Positions 19,501 through 29,229 of a stretch of DNA of 64,000 bases are shown one piece after another (position 1 is the first letter of the stretch; each line of letters begins with the position of its first letter). The notes under the pieces were generated by a model. The model did no database searches and had not been told where the DNA came from. It saw only the letters and a list, made by a program, of their open reading frames with translations. The stretch covers positions 1 through 64,000 of the forward strand of contig CAMCXF010000010.1 in NCBI GenBank assembly GCA_945883235.1. Direction: 5' to 3'. A program made the translations under genes and the position numbers. The DNA is from Phenylobacterium deserti (GTDB lineage Bacteria > Pseudomonadota > Alphaproteobacteria > Caulobacterales > Caulobacteraceae).

Positions 19501-20784
19501 ATGCGTCGAGTCGTCGTCACCGGCATCGGGCTCCTGACCCCGCTGGGGCAGGGGACCGAACATACCTGGAAAAAGATCCTGGCCGGCGAGTCCGGCGCAG
19601 GAAGGATCAGCGCCTTCGACGTTGACGGCTGGGCCTGTCAGGTCGCCTGTGAGGTGCCACGTGCTGACGGCCAGGGCGGTGGCGGTCCTGACATCGCGGG
19701 CAGCTTTGACCCCGATCAGACGATGTCGGCCAAGGATCGCCGGCGGGTTGATGACTTCATTCTGTATGGCATCGCCGCGGCCGACGAGGCCGTGCGTGAT
19801 TCGGGCTGGGTTCCCGAGACCGACGAGGATCGCGAACGCACCGGGGTGATGATCGGCTCGGGCATAGGGGGTCTGGGCACCATTGCGGCGACCGCGATTC
19901 AGCTGCACGAGAATGGGCCGCGCAAGGTCAGCCCGTTCTTCATTCCGTCAGCCCTGATCAACCTAGTGTCAGGACAGGTTTCGATCCGCCACGGTTTCAA
20001 GGGGCCAAACCATGCGGTGGTCACCGCCTGCGCAACCGGGGCCCATGCCATCGGCGATGCCTGCCGGATGATCAAATACGGCGACGCCGATGTGATGGTT
20101 GCCGGGGGAGCAGAGGCCAGCGTGGTGCCGGTGGGTATCGCCGGGTTCATCGCCTGCCGCGCCATGTCCACGGACTTCAACGAGACGCCGCAGAAGGCCA
20201 GCCGACCCTACGACAAGGACCGCGATGGGTTTGTCATGGGCGAAGGGGCCGGCATCGTGGTGGTCGAGGAGCTGGAGCACGCCCTGGCGCGCGGGGCCAA
20301 GATCTATGCCGAGGTGATCGGCTACGGCATGGCCGGCGACGCCTACCACATCACCGCGCCAGCCGAAAACGGCGACGGCGGTTTCCGCGCCATGAAGGCG
20401 GCGATCAAGGATGCGGGCATCGACCCCTCTGAGATCGACTATATCAATTCGCATGGCACCTCGACGCCGCTGGGTGACGAGATTGAATTGCGGGCAGTGG
20501 AAAGGTTGCTGGGCGAAAGCGTCGCCGGCATGACCATGAGCTCAACCAAGGGCGCGACGGGTCACTTGCTGGGTGCCGCGGGTGCCATCGAGGCGGCGTT
20601 TGTCTGCCTGGCGATCCGCGACCAGATCGCGCCGCCAACCATCAACCTGGACAACCCCTCGGTTGAAACTGACATCGACCTTGTGCCGCATAAGGCCAAG
20701 CCGATGGCGATCAATGTGGCGCTGTCGAACAGCTTCGGCTTTGGCGGCACCAACGCCTCGGTACTCTTCAAGCGTTACACATGA
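19501..20784 (+). CDS. fabF: 3-oxoacyl-ACP synthase II
   Basis: Elongating beta-ketoacyl-ACP synthase. The Cys nucleophile lies in TACATGAHAIGDA; the two histidines are in NSHGTSTPLGD and GATGHLLGAAG. 427 residues, normal for FabF. Its stop overlaps the mltG start (ATGA). Confidence 0.97.
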   Translation: MRRVVVTGIGLLTPLGQGTEHTWKKILAGESGAGRISAFDVDGWACQVACEVPRADGQGGGGPDIAGSFDPDQTMSAKDRRRVDDFILYGIAAADEAVRDSGWVPETDEDRERTGVMIGSGIGGLGTIAATAIQLHENGPRKVSPFFIPSALINLVSGQVSIRHGFKGPNHAVVTACATGAHAIGDACRMIKYGDADVMVAGGAEASVVPVGIAGFIACRAMSTDFNETPQKASRPYDKDRDGFVMGEGAGIVVVEELEHALARGAKIYAEVIGYGMAGDAYHITAPAENGDGGFRAMKAAIKDAGIDPSEIDYINSHGTSTPLGDEIELRAVERLLGESVAGMTMSSTKGATGHLLGAAGAIEAAFVCLAIRDQIAPPTINLDNPSVETDIDLVPHKAKPMAINVALSNSFGFGGTNASVLFKRYT

Positions 20785-21785
20785 GCCGACGCCGGCTCAG
20801 CCGCCGCGCGGCCGGCGGGGGCGCGGCGATTGCGCTGGGGCTGGCCCTGCTGCTGGCTTTGGGCTGGGCGTGGACCTACGTCGGCCCGGGCCCCGGCGCG
20901 CGGTCGGGAGATGTAACGCCTGTTATCCTAGAGGCAGGCTCAGGCGTAGGTCAGATCGGCCAGTCGTTGAAGGATGCCGGGGTGATTTCCTCGGCCGCCG
21001 TGTTCACGCTGGCGACACGGCTGACCGGCGCGGGGGCTAAGCTCAAGGCCGGAGAGTACGAATTTCCGTCCGGCGCTTCCATGCGACAGGTTTTGGGCGA
21101 CATTCGCGATGGCAAGACAGTCCGCCGCCAGATCACTATTCCCGAAGGCTGGACCAGCGGGATGGTGTGGGACGCGGTAATGGCGAAGGCGGAGCTGACC
21201 GGTTCGGTCGAGATACCGCCGGAAGGCGCGCTTTTACCGGATACCTACCGGCTGGAGCGTGGCCAGACGCGTGCGGCGGTGATCCGGCGCATGAGTGATG
21301 CACGCGACAAGGCGCTGGCCGAACTCTGGGCGGCGCGACAGTCAGGGTTGCCGCTTGCGACGCCTCAGGACGCTGTCATCCTGGCGTCGATTGTCGAGAA
21401 GGAGACCGGCGTCGCGTCGGAGCGTCCGCGTGTTGCCGCGGTTTTTGTGAACCGCCTGCGCCTTGGCATGGCACTGCAGAGCGATCCGACCATCATCTAC
21501 GGGATCACCAAGGGGCGACCCTTGGGACGGGGGATACGCGCCTCGGAACTGGCCGCGATTGGGCCGTACAACTCGTACAGGGTGACCGGCCTGCCACCGA
21601 CGCCGATCGCCAATCCGGGGCGCGAGGCCCTTGCCGCTGTGCTGAACCCGCCAATGACGGACGAGTTGTTTTTTGTGGCCGACGGCACCGGTGGACACGC
21701 CTTCGCCCCGACCTATGAGGCGCACAAACGCAATGTCGCCCGGTGGCGCGAGATCGAGCGACAGAAAGCGGTGGAGGCGAAATAG
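20781..21785 (+). CDS. mltG: Endolytic murein transglycosylase MltG
   Basis: Inner-membrane lytic transglycosylase (YceG family) that cuts nascent peptidoglycan strands. One N-terminal membrane helix (about residues 12-33), then a LysM-like subdomain and the YceG domain with the catalytic Glu in ASIVEKET and the conserved QSDPTIIYG and YNSY blocks. 334 residues. Overlaps fabF by 4 bp and abuts yicC; this fab-mltG-yicC-gmk order is common in alphaproteobacteria. Confidence 0.94.
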   Translation: MSRRRLSRRAAGGGAAIALGLALLLALGWAWTYVGPGPGARSGDVTPVILEAGSGVGQIGQSLKDAGVISSAAVFTLATRLTGAGAKLKAGEYEFPSGASMRQVLGDIRDGKTVRRQITIPEGWTSGMVWDAVMAKAELTGSVEIPPEGALLPDTYRLERGQTRAAVIRRMSDARDKALAELWAARQSGLPLATPQDAVILASIVEKETGVASERPRVAAVFVNRLRLGMALQSDPTIIYGITKGRPLGRGIRASELAAIGPYNSYRVTGLPPTPIANPGREALAAVLNPPMTDELFFVADGTGGHAFAPTYEAHKRNVARWREIERQKAVEAK

Positions 21786-22667
21786 ATGCCGATTTCGGGG
21801 ATGACAGGGTTCGGGCGGGCCGAGGGCGCGCACGGTGCGTGGACCTGGGCGGTCGAGGCGCGCAGCGTGAACGGGCGGAACCTGGAGACGCGGTTCCGGG
21901 GACCGCCGGGATTTGATGGTCTTGAAAGACTGACCCGAGAGGGCGCGCAGTCCCGTTTCCAGCGTGGCAACATCACCGTGGGGGTTCAGGCCAAACGCAC
22001 CGAAGGCGCAGGCTCGGTGCGGATCAATCACGATCAGATCGAACGCTATCTGGCGGCGGGGGCGGCTTACATCGGCGAGGGACGGGTTCAGCTGCCACGG
22101 CTGGATGGGCTGCTGGCGTTGCGCGGCGTGATTGAGGCGGAGGACGCCGGACTGGAGCCGGGGGCCGTGGCCGAACTTGAAGCCGCCATGGGCGTTTCCA
22201 TAAACGCGGCAATGGATGGCCTGCTGGCGTCTCGTCGGGGTGAGGGTGCTGCGCTGTTGCCGGTGCTGGGCGGGCAGGTGACGCGGATCGGCGACTTGAC
22301 GCTGCAGGCAGGTAATGTTGCGGCGGGACAGCCGGCGGCGTTGAAGGCCCGCTATGAGGCACGTCTGACGGAATTAGCAGCGGATGCGGCGTCACCCGAG
22401 CGGATCCTGCAGGAAGCCGCGGCGATGGCGGTGAAGGCCGATGTTCGCGAAGAACTGGACCGACTGGCCGGCCACGTCGCTGCGGCTAGCGAGCATCTGG
22501 CCACGGACGGGGCCGTTGGCCGCAAGCTGGACTTCCTGACGCAGGAGTTCATGCGTGAAGCCAACACGCTATGCTCAAAATCGACCCTGCCGGCCTTGAC
22601 CACCCTGGGCCTCGACCTAAAGGCCACGATCGAGCAGTTTCGCGAGCAGGTGCAGAATGTGGAATAG
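21786..22667 (+). CDS. YicC family endoribonuclease
   Basis: Begins MPISGMTGFGRAEG, the YicC signature, and ends with the DUF1732 C-terminal block (GRKLDFLTQEFMREANTLCSK). 293 residues. YicC proteins are stress-linked RNases. The ATG directly follows the mltG TAG, so translation is probably coupled. Confidence 0.92.
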   Translation: MPISGMTGFGRAEGAHGAWTWAVEARSVNGRNLETRFRGPPGFDGLERLTREGAQSRFQRGNITVGVQAKRTEGAGSVRINHDQIERYLAAGAAYIGEGRVQLPRLDGLLALRGVIEAEDAGLEPGAVAELEAAMGVSINAAMDGLLASRRGEGAALLPVLGGQVTRIGDLTLQAGNVAAGQPAALKARYEARLTELAADAASPERILQEAAAMAVKADVREELDRLAGHVAAASEHLATDGAVGRKLDFLTQEFMREANTLCSKSTLPALTTLGLDLKATIEQFREQVQNVE

Positions 22668-22710
22668 TGCCGTGCTGAATGCATGCTCCCTTTCGAGTGG
22701 CAGGACCTAG

Positions 22711-23424
22711 ATGACCGTTGATGATCATTCCAAGCCCTGGGAAACCACCCGTCGAGGCCTGCTGTTTCTGGTCTCCAGTCCTGCGGGGGCCGGCAAAACG
22801 TCGCTCACTCGACGGTTGGTGGCTGACCATTCGGACCTGACACTATCTATATCGGCTACGACCCGGCCCCCACGGCCGGGCGACGAGGAAGGCCGCGAGT
22901 ATTACTTCAAGACCCGCTCGGAATTTGATCGGATGATCGCCGACGGCGATTTCCTGGAATGGGCCGTAGTAAATGGCCAGTTCTACGGCACTCTGAATGC
23001 GCCGGTGATGGCGGCTTTGGAAGCCGGTCACGACGTCCTCTTCGACATCGACTGGCAAGGCGCCAAGCAGATCGCGGAGAAAGCGCCGGATGACAGCGTG
23101 CGCGTGTTCATTTTGCCGCCCGTCTGGGACGACCTCGAGCGACGCCTGCGCGCCCGCGCCCAGGATACGGAGGAAACAATCACCCAGCGGCTGGCTCTGG
23201 GTCGTGAGGAGATCGTTCACTGGGCGGCCTACGACTATGTGATCGTGAACAAGAATTTCGACCGGGCTTACGCCGACCTCGGCCACATCTATCGCGCCGA
23301 ACGAATGAAGCCGGGCCGGAACCCGTGGTTGCCGGACTTTGTGGAAGGGTTGCTGGCAGAGAACCTAGAGGTGCCCGAATTCGTGCCAGCGCCGCGAACG
23401 GCAGGCCGGTTGGTCCAGAAATAG
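22711..23424 (+). CDS. gmk: Guanylate kinase
   Basis: Phosphorylates GMP to GDP. The P-loop is SSPAGAGKTSL (residues about 22-32), and the GMP-binding block TTRPPRPGDEEGREY follows. 237 residues, a little longer than the 205-220 usual, from short extensions at both ends. The yicC-gmk pair is conserved. Confidence 0.96.
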   Translation: MTVDDHSKPWETTRRGLLFLVSSPAGAGKTSLTRRLVADHSDLTLSISATTRPPRPGDEEGREYYFKTRSEFDRMIADGDFLEWAVVNGQFYGTLNAPVMAALEAGHDVLFDIDWQGAKQIAEKAPDDSVRVFILPPVWDDLERRLRARAQDTEETITQRLALGREEIVHWAAYDYVIVNKNFDRAYADLGHIYRAERMKPGRNPWLPDFVEGLLAENLEVPEFVPAPRTAGRLVQK

Positions 23425-23540
23425 AGGCGGGACAGGTCCTGGATCCCGGACACGCGAGCGTGGTCTAAAATATTGCAGGCCAAGAAAATCCATGACCCGG
23501 TATGGGGACCCGATCTATACCGCGCCGCACCATAACGCTG

Positions 23541-23582
23541 AACGGCTATCGACATGCCGGATCGCGGGCCAGGATAGCCGTT
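23541..23582. repeat. Perfect 10-bp inverted repeat before the receptor-like gene
   Basis: AACGGCTATC at 23541-23550 is exactly mirrored by GATAGCCGTT at 23573-23582, spaced by 22 bp. It ends 4 bp before the start codon at 23587 and includes the likely ribosome binding region. It could be an operator or an mRNA hairpin. A shorter pair, CGGTAT/ATACCG (23498-23503, 23517-23522), lies just upstream. Confidence 0.6.
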
Positions 23583-23586
23583 TCGA

Positions 23587-25653
23587 ATGTTGATCCCGAT
23601 CGTTCTTATGGCCGCTGCGGTACCGCAGGCGGCGGAACTCGCGGTCGTCGCGCCGGAGCCCTCCGAGCGGGGTACGCTGGCGTTTCCAGCCGGTTTCTTC
23701 GCCGAAACCCAGCCGACCAGCGCCTACGACATGGTCATCCGGGTGCCGGGCTTTACCTTCGACAAGGGTGCGAGCGTGCGTGGTCTGTCCGGAGCCGGTG
23801 GCAACGTACTGATCGACGGACAACCACCTGTGTCAAAGGGTGATGGCCTGGACGAAATTCTCAAACGCATTCCCGCAAGTTCGGTGGAGCGGCTGGATCT
23901 GATCCGGGGTGGCGCGCCCGGGGTCGACATGGATGGCCGTTCGGTGCTGCTGAACGTCGTGCGCAAACAGAGCGCCGGATTTCGTGCCGCGGTGACCCCC
24001 AGTACAAGTCTTGTCTACGACGGCCGCGTTGCGAACAGCCTTCGGGCGGAGGCGCAGTGGCGTTGGCCAGGTGGCAGGTCGGCTGAACTGTCGCAGGTGC
24101 TGAGTACGGGAGCCTTTGACGAACAAGGCGATGGTGCGCGGACGCGCTTCAATGCAGACGGGACCATCCGGCTTCGGTCAAGGATCGATGCGGACGCGAC
24201 GCGTCAGATATTCAGTACGACCGCGGCTTATGAAGCGCCCTGGTTTGGGGGGAGGGCGCGGGTCAACGCGGCGATCACGGTCAATCCCTTCTCATCAGAA
24301 CTCTATGACCGCTACGTCGGCGGTGGGCGGGAGTACGAGTACAACAATTTCAAGCGCGAACAGCAGGAGGTGGGTGGCAGGTACTCCCGCGCGCTATCGC
24401 AGCGTCTGGGCCTCGAAGTTGTGGGGCTTCGGCAGAATACCCGCACCGTCTCCAGTGTGCACTTTGAAGCCCCATCTCTTGAACGGGACTTCCGCCTCGA
24501 GCGCAATGGTGAGGAAACGGTGGGGCGCGTCACACTGAAGCTGCAACCCTCGACAAGGTTATCGTTTGAGGTCAGCGCCGAGGGCGCGCTGAACCGGCTG
24601 GACAGTGAAACTGATCTGGTCGTGAACCGTTTGGCCAGCATCATTCCAGCCGCCAATGTGCAGATCAAGGAAACGCGCGGCGAAGCGGCGGTTCGTGCCA
24701 CGTGGCAGGCAAACGTCGCTGTGACGATTGAGGCCGGCCTGCGCCAGGAGCGTTCGAAAACCACGGCCAAGGGTGACGTGACTGTCGAGAATCCACTCAA
24801 TTTCATGAAGCCGCGTGTCGCCCTCACCTGGATCGCGAGCGCAAACGATCAGGTCCGGTTGCGAATTGAGCGCGAGGTCGGGCAGCTGAACTTTGAGGAC
24901 TTTGTTGCCTCGTCGAATGTGGCGTCCACGGGGACGTTGTCGGCGGGCAATCCCGATCTGACGCCTCAACAGGCATGGGTTGTCGAGGCGACCTATGAAC
25001 GCCGGTTCAAGGGCGCAGGCGCGCTGGTCGTGGCGGCGCGCCACTTCGCGTTCAGCGACGTGGTTGACCGTGTCCCCGTGTTCAGCACGGCAGGTGTGAT
25101 CCTGGCGGATTCGCCGGGCAATATCGGCAATGGTACGCGGGATGAACTGCAGGCCAGCTTTACCCTGCCGCTCGACCCCTTCGGCGTTTCGGCTGCACAG
25201 CTTCGCGGTCAGCTTACCCGGCGCTGGAGTGAGGTCATCGATCCGGTAACGGGGTTGAAACGTGAAATTTCAACCTTGCGCACCTCCGGGGGGCGGGACG
25301 CTGCATCTTTTGCTCCGGTGAGCTGGGACGCGCATTTCACGCAGGATTTGCCGCGTCTGAACGCCGTGTGGGGCTTCGATGTGGTCGGCGGCGTACGGGA
25401 TCGCGCTTTCAGGCTGACGGAGATTGAATCCAAAAAGGTTTCCACCGCAGTGTCGGTGTTTACAGAGTATCGGCCCAGATCCAACCTCACCCTGCGGGTT
25501 GAAGCCCAGGCGCTGAACCAGCGCAACGTGAAGCGGGTTCGCGCTGTCTATGCGGGCGCGCGGAATCTTGGCGTGCTGGACTACACCGACGTCCGCAGCC
25601 TGGAGTGGGGGGGTAGCCTGTTCTTTTCGCTCCGTCGGTCTTTTGGCGGTTAG
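23587..25653 (+). CDS. TonB-dependent receptor-like outer membrane protein
   Basis: A 688-residue protein with a short signal peptide, a plug-like domain (VRGLSGAGGNVLIDGQ and RIPASSVERLDLIRGG, residues about 60-110) and a long beta-barrel with alternating hydrophobic strands ending FFSLRRSFGG. It is shorter than the 11.4-kb receptor and its TonB box is unclear. The ligand is unknown. It sits alone after gmk, preceded by the inverted repeat at 23541-23582. Confidence 0.8.
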   Translation: MLIPIVLMAAAVPQAAELAVVAPEPSERGTLAFPAGFFAETQPTSAYDMVIRVPGFTFDKGASVRGLSGAGGNVLIDGQPPVSKGDGLDEILKRIPASSVERLDLIRGGAPGVDMDGRSVLLNVVRKQSAGFRAAVTPSTSLVYDGRVANSLRAEAQWRWPGGRSAELSQVLSTGAFDEQGDGARTRFNADGTIRLRSRIDADATRQIFSTTAAYEAPWFGGRARVNAAITVNPFSSELYDRYVGGGREYEYNNFKREQQEVGGRYSRALSQRLGLEVVGLRQNTRTVSSVHFEAPSLERDFRLERNGEETVGRVTLKLQPSTRLSFEVSAEGALNRLDSETDLVVNRLASIIPAANVQIKETRGEAAVRATWQANVAVTIEAGLRQERSKTTAKGDVTVENPLNFMKPRVALTWIASANDQVRLRIEREVGQLNFEDFVASSNVASTGTLSAGNPDLTPQQAWVVEATYERRFKGAGALVVAARHFAFSDVVDRVPVFSTAGVILADSPGNIGNGTRDELQASFTLPLDPFGVSAAQLRGQLTRRWSEVIDPVTGLKREISTLRTSGGRDAASFAPVSWDAHFTQDLPRLNAVWGFDVVGGVRDRAFRLTEIESKKVSTAVSVFTEYRPRSNLTLRVEAQALNQRNVKRVRAVYAGARNLGVLDYTDVRSLEWGGSLFFSLRRSFGG

Positions 25654-25724
25654 CCGTCAATCCGGGATCGATAGGTGTGAGCCGCGGCATCGGTTATTAG
25701 GATCCCGCGACCAGGAGAACGAGC

Positions 25725-25901
25725 ATGGCCGATCACAATGACGATGCGCCAGCCGGTGAAACCCCGATTCAGAAAGCCCTGCGCATGAAGAAGGCGGCAC
25801 TCGAGGCCAAGGGCACGCCCTCCGGGCGGGCAAGAGACGGTGGGATGCGCGCGGCGGCCGCGCATTCCGCGGCAAAATCCAAGCCCTGGATGAAGAAATA
25901 G
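25725..25901 (+). CDS. Small basic protein, 58 residues
   Basis: An ATG at 25725 with AGGAG 8 nt upstream opens a 58-residue frame, rich in Ala, Lys and Arg, with an acidic N-terminus (MADHNDDAP) and the ending KSKPWMKK. No membrane helix and no signal peptide. Good ribosome binding site, codon use like its neighbours and a position between two real genes support it. Function not recognised. Confidence 0.7.
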   Translation: MADHNDDAPAGETPIQKALRMKKAALEAKGTPSGRARDGGMRAAAAHSAAKSKPWMKK

Positions 25902-25927
25902 GCCGCTTCGAAGCGTACAACAGCGTG

Positions 25928-26734
25928 ATGAACGCGACGTTTCGACTTACCTCCATCGGTGTCCTGTTGCTGACCTTGGTGGCCTGCAGTCCGAAGGCAA
26001 TGGAGCCACTGGCTAGAAGCGCTGCCGAAGACACCGTTCCGGTGAAGACTTATGTCTGCGAAGATGGACGCATCGTTCGAGCGCTCTACCCGAATGGCGA
26101 GAGCGCCAGTCTGACCCTTGAGGGCAACAGCTATCAATTGAAGACTGCGGTCTCAGGCAGCGGCGCGCGGTACACCGGCGATGGCCTGCAGTGGTGGACC
26201 AAGGACGATGAAGGGATGCTGGCTCCTTTGAAGTCCACCGAGGAGATCGCGAGTAATCCGGGGGTTCGCTGCGTGCCTCCTTACCGGGTCCCGGTCGCAC
26301 CGCCTGAGCCTGGAACCCCCGGCGGTCTGCCGGACGACCGCACACCCCTCGACGAACGACCTGCCAAGGCGGGCAGCGCGCAGGCCGCCGCGACTGTCGT
26401 CGAGACCTATTTTGCTTTGATCGAGAGCGGCCGAACGGAAGACGCCGCGCAGTTGCGCGCCGACGGCATGCGTCAGGATCTTGGCTCATATCTGACGCTA
26501 GGTGCCCAGATCGGCGCGCCGGGTCTCGTTACGGCGGCTGCGGGCTCGCTGTACGTCGACGTGCCGGTTTCCGTCTACGGACGCTATGCTTCAGGCGCGG
26601 CCTATCTGAAGGGCGGCAAGGTCGTTCTGCGTCGCGCTGACGACCATGCTAACACCTCAGCAGATGCGCGGCGCTGGCGGATCGCGCAGTTCCAGCTGGA
26701 CACCTATCCTAGTGCTTCACGACCCACTCGCTGA
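25928..26734 (+). CDS. Lipoprotein with MliC-like lysozyme-inhibitor domain
   Basis: The signal peptide ends in a lipobox (LVAC, Cys near residue 20). Residues about 40-100 carry the MliC pattern: Tyr-x-Cys-x-Asp-Gly, then SGSGARYTGDGLQWWTK, as in C-type lysozyme inhibitors, with a second Cys (GVRC). A Pro-rich linker and a second globular domain of about 120 residues follow, which is not part of classic MliC and is unrecognised. The ATG at 25928 is preferred to the GTG one codon earlier. The last 26 bp overlap a convergent small gene. Confidence 0.78.
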   Translation: MNATFRLTSIGVLLLTLVACSPKAMEPLARSAAEDTVPVKTYVCEDGRIVRALYPNGESASLTLEGNSYQLKTAVSGSGARYTGDGLQWWTKDDEGMLAPLKSTEEIASNPGVRCVPPYRVPVAPPEPGTPGGLPDDRTPLDERPAKAGSAQAAATVVETYFALIESGRTEDAAQLRADGMRQDLGSYLTLGAQIGAPGLVTAAAGSLYVDVPVSVYGRYASGAAYLKGGKVVLRRADDHANTSADARRWRIAQFQLDTYPSASRPTR

Positions 26735-26909
26735 TGTAGGCGTGGGTGGCGCGGGCCAGGCTGGGCGGGCCGGAAAAATAGAACTCGCTGCCGAAGAAGC
26801 CCTTGCGTTCGCGCCAGCTGAGCGCGCCGGTGTCCTCGGTCTCCAGCACGGTCCGAAGTTTGGCCGTCATACCGCTTGGCACGAAGGCGACATAGGTTGC
26901 GTCAGGCAT
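26709..26909 (-). CDS. Conserved-looking small protein, 66 residues
   Basis: From the ATG at 26909, with GGAG about 11 nt upstream, a 66-residue frame starts MPDATYVAFVPSG and ends HAYISEWVVKH. It looks like a compact alpha/beta protein. The frame is open further upstream to 27017 but without a good site. Its end overlaps the MliC-like gene by 26 bp. Function not recognised. Confidence 0.55.
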   Translation of the reverse strand: MPDATYVAFVPSGMTAKLRTVLETEDTGALSWRERKGFFGSEFYFSGPPSLARATHAYISEWVVKH

Positions 26910-27066
26910 CGGGCGTACTCCACTGGACCCTGTCGGTGTCCCGTAGGAAGCACCAAAGCCTGAGTCCGGGCACGGGCCAAGCCGGGTTAAGAATATATGA
27001 CCGGCCGGGATGGACAATCTGTGGACGGGCGGGCGTGGTGGAGGCGTCCTAGGTTAGGAGGCGAGT

Positions 27067-29229
27067 ATGCGATTCAAGTCATGGATTATTGCAATCGGGG
27101 CTTGCGCGCTCCTGGCGACGCCGGCGGCCACCAAAGGCGAGCTTGATCGCTGGAAGTTGACGGCGGCGCGGGTCACCATCCTGCGCGACGACTGGGGCAT
27201 CGCACATATCAAGGGCAGGACCGACGCGGACGCGGTCTTTGGTATGGCCTTTACTCAGGCTGAAGACGACTTCAACCGGGTGGAAATGAACTATCTGACC
27301 TCCCTGGGCCGTACCGCCGAGGCACTCGGACCTAGCGCGATCTGGCAGGATCTGCGGCAGAAACTGTTCATCGAACCGGCGGAGCTAAAGACGCAGTACG
27401 CGGCCAGCCCTCCCTGGCTGAAGGCGTTGATGAACAGCTGGGCGGACGGCCTGAACTACTATCTGGCAACGCATCCCCAGACGAAGCCAAAGGTGATCAC
27501 CCGGTTTGAACCCTGGATGGCGCCGAGCTTTTCGGAAGGCAGCATCGGCGGCGATATCGAGTCGATCTCGCTGGCGGAACTGGAGACCTTCTACGGCGGC
27601 GTGAAGAGCGCACGCATCGAGGACCCGTATGCGTTTCGCGAGCCGACCGGCTCGAACGGCATCGCCATTGCGCCGAAGATTACCAAAGACGGCCATGCGC
27701 TGCTGCTGATCAATCCGCACACCTCGTTCTTCTTCCGCTCGGAACTGCAGATGACCAGCGATGAGGGCTTGAACGCCTATGGCGCGGTGACCTGGGGCCA
27801 GTTTTTCGTCTACCAGGGGTTCAACTCAAAAGCCGGCTGGATGCACACCTCCAGCGGTGTCGATGTGATCGACGAATTCGCCGAGACGATCGTGTCGGCT
27901 GGCGATGGCCTGAAGTATCGCTATGGAACAGAACTGCGGGAGGTCGCAGCCAAGACCATTGTCGTGCCCTATCGAACCGCCGACGGGGCAATAGCCAGCC
28001 GGCTGTTTACCACCTATCGGACGCACCACGGCCCTGTGGTCCGAAAAGCTGACGACAAGTGGATTGCCGTTGCCCTGATGCACAAGCCGGTGGAAGCGCT
28101 GCAGCAGTCATTTCTGCGCACCAAGGCCACGGATTACGCGGGCTTCATGAAGGTCGCAGAACTGAAGGCCAATTCGTCGAACAACACGCTGTTTGCCGAT
28201 GCCAGCGGGGTTACCGCCTATCTGCACCCGCAGTTCATTCCCAGGCGTGACGACCGGTTCGACTACACCCGTCCGGTGGATGGCTCCGACCCGGCGACAG
28301 ACTGGAAGGGTCTGCACGATCTGGCTGATTCCCCCCGCATGAAGGATCCGACGATCGGCTGGGTGTTCAACACCAACAACGCGCCATGGACGGCAGCGGG
28401 ACCCGATAGCCCGATCAAGGCCGCGTTCCCGAAGTACATGGATGCCGCCGGTGAAAATCCGCGCGGACCGCAGGCTGAGCGGGTGTTGGCCGGGGCCAGT
28501 GGACTGACGCGCGAAACGTTGCTGGCCAAGGCCTATGATCCCTACCTGACTGCTTTTGCGCGACTGATACCGACGCTGGCGGCGGCCTATGACGCTGCGC
28601 CCGACCCGAAGCTGGCCGAGCAGGTAGCTGCGCTCAAAGCTTGGAACATGAGCTGGTCAGCGACCTCGACCGAGACGTCGCTGGCGGTCTTTTGGGGCGA
28701 AGCGTTGTGGGCGAAAGCAGCACCGACGGCCAAGGCGGCCCGCATGAGCGTCTGGGACTATATGGCCGAGAAGAGTTCCGGGGCCGACAAGCTGGCGGCG
28801 CTTTCAGAGGCGTCCGCGCGGCTGACCACAGACTTTGGAACCTGGACGACGCCGTGGGGTGAGATCAACCGGTTCCAGCGGCTCAATGGCGATGTTGTAC
28901 AGGCGTTCCGCGACGATGGGCCAAGCATCGCCGTGCCATTCGCCTCGGCGCAGTGGGGTTCACTGGCCTCGTTCGGGGCCAAGCGCTATCCGGGGACCAG
29001 GCGCTACTACGGGACCAGCGGCAACAGCTTCGTCGCTGTGGTCGAGTTCGGACCGAAGGTACGCGCATTGGCCATCACCGCCGGCGGCGCGAGCGGCCGT
29101 CCGGACAGTCCGCACTTCCTGGATCAGGCGGCGCGCTATGCCGCAGGGGATTTGCGGGAGGTCTATTTCTATCCGGAACAGCTGGTTGGGCACACAGAAC
29201 GAACCTACAGGCCGGGCCTCAGCCGTTAG
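27067..29229 (+). CDS. Penicillin acylase family (Ntn) hydrolase
   Basis: A 720-residue secreted precursor: signal peptide (to about residue 22), an alpha chain, then the autocleavage site Gly195-Ser196 in PTGSNGIAIAP, where the Ser becomes the N-terminal nucleophile of the beta chain. The family includes penicillin, cephalosporin, aculeacin and acyl-homoserine-lactone acylases. The actual amide substrate is not evident. A strong AGGAGG site precedes it. The last 11 bp overlap the convergent helicase gene. Confidence 0.88.
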   Translation: MRFKSWIIAIGACALLATPAATKGELDRWKLTAARVTILRDDWGIAHIKGRTDADAVFGMAFTQAEDDFNRVEMNYLTSLGRTAEALGPSAIWQDLRQKLFIEPAELKTQYAASPPWLKALMNSWADGLNYYLATHPQTKPKVITRFEPWMAPSFSEGSIGGDIESISLAELETFYGGVKSARIEDPYAFREPTGSNGIAIAPKITKDGHALLLINPHTSFFFRSELQMTSDEGLNAYGAVTWGQFFVYQGFNSKAGWMHTSSGVDVIDEFAETIVSAGDGLKYRYGTELREVAAKTIVVPYRTADGAIASRLFTTYRTHHGPVVRKADDKWIAVALMHKPVEALQQSFLRTKATDYAGFMKVAELKANSSNNTLFADASGVTAYLHPQFIPRRDDRFDYTRPVDGSDPATDWKGLHDLADSPRMKDPTIGWVFNTNNAPWTAAGPDSPIKAAFPKYMDAAGENPRGPQAERVLAGASGLTRETLLAKAYDPYLTAFARLIPTLAAAYDAAPDPKLAEQVAALKAWNMSWSATSTETSLAVFWGEALWAKAAPTAKAARMSVWDYMAEKSSGADKLAALSEASARLTTDFGTWTTPWGEINRFQRLNGDVVQAFRDDGPSIAVPFASAQWGSLASFGAKRYPGTRRYYGTSGNSFVAVVEFGPKVRALAITAGGASGRPDSPHFLDQAARYAAGDLREVYFYPEQLVGHTERTYRPGLSR

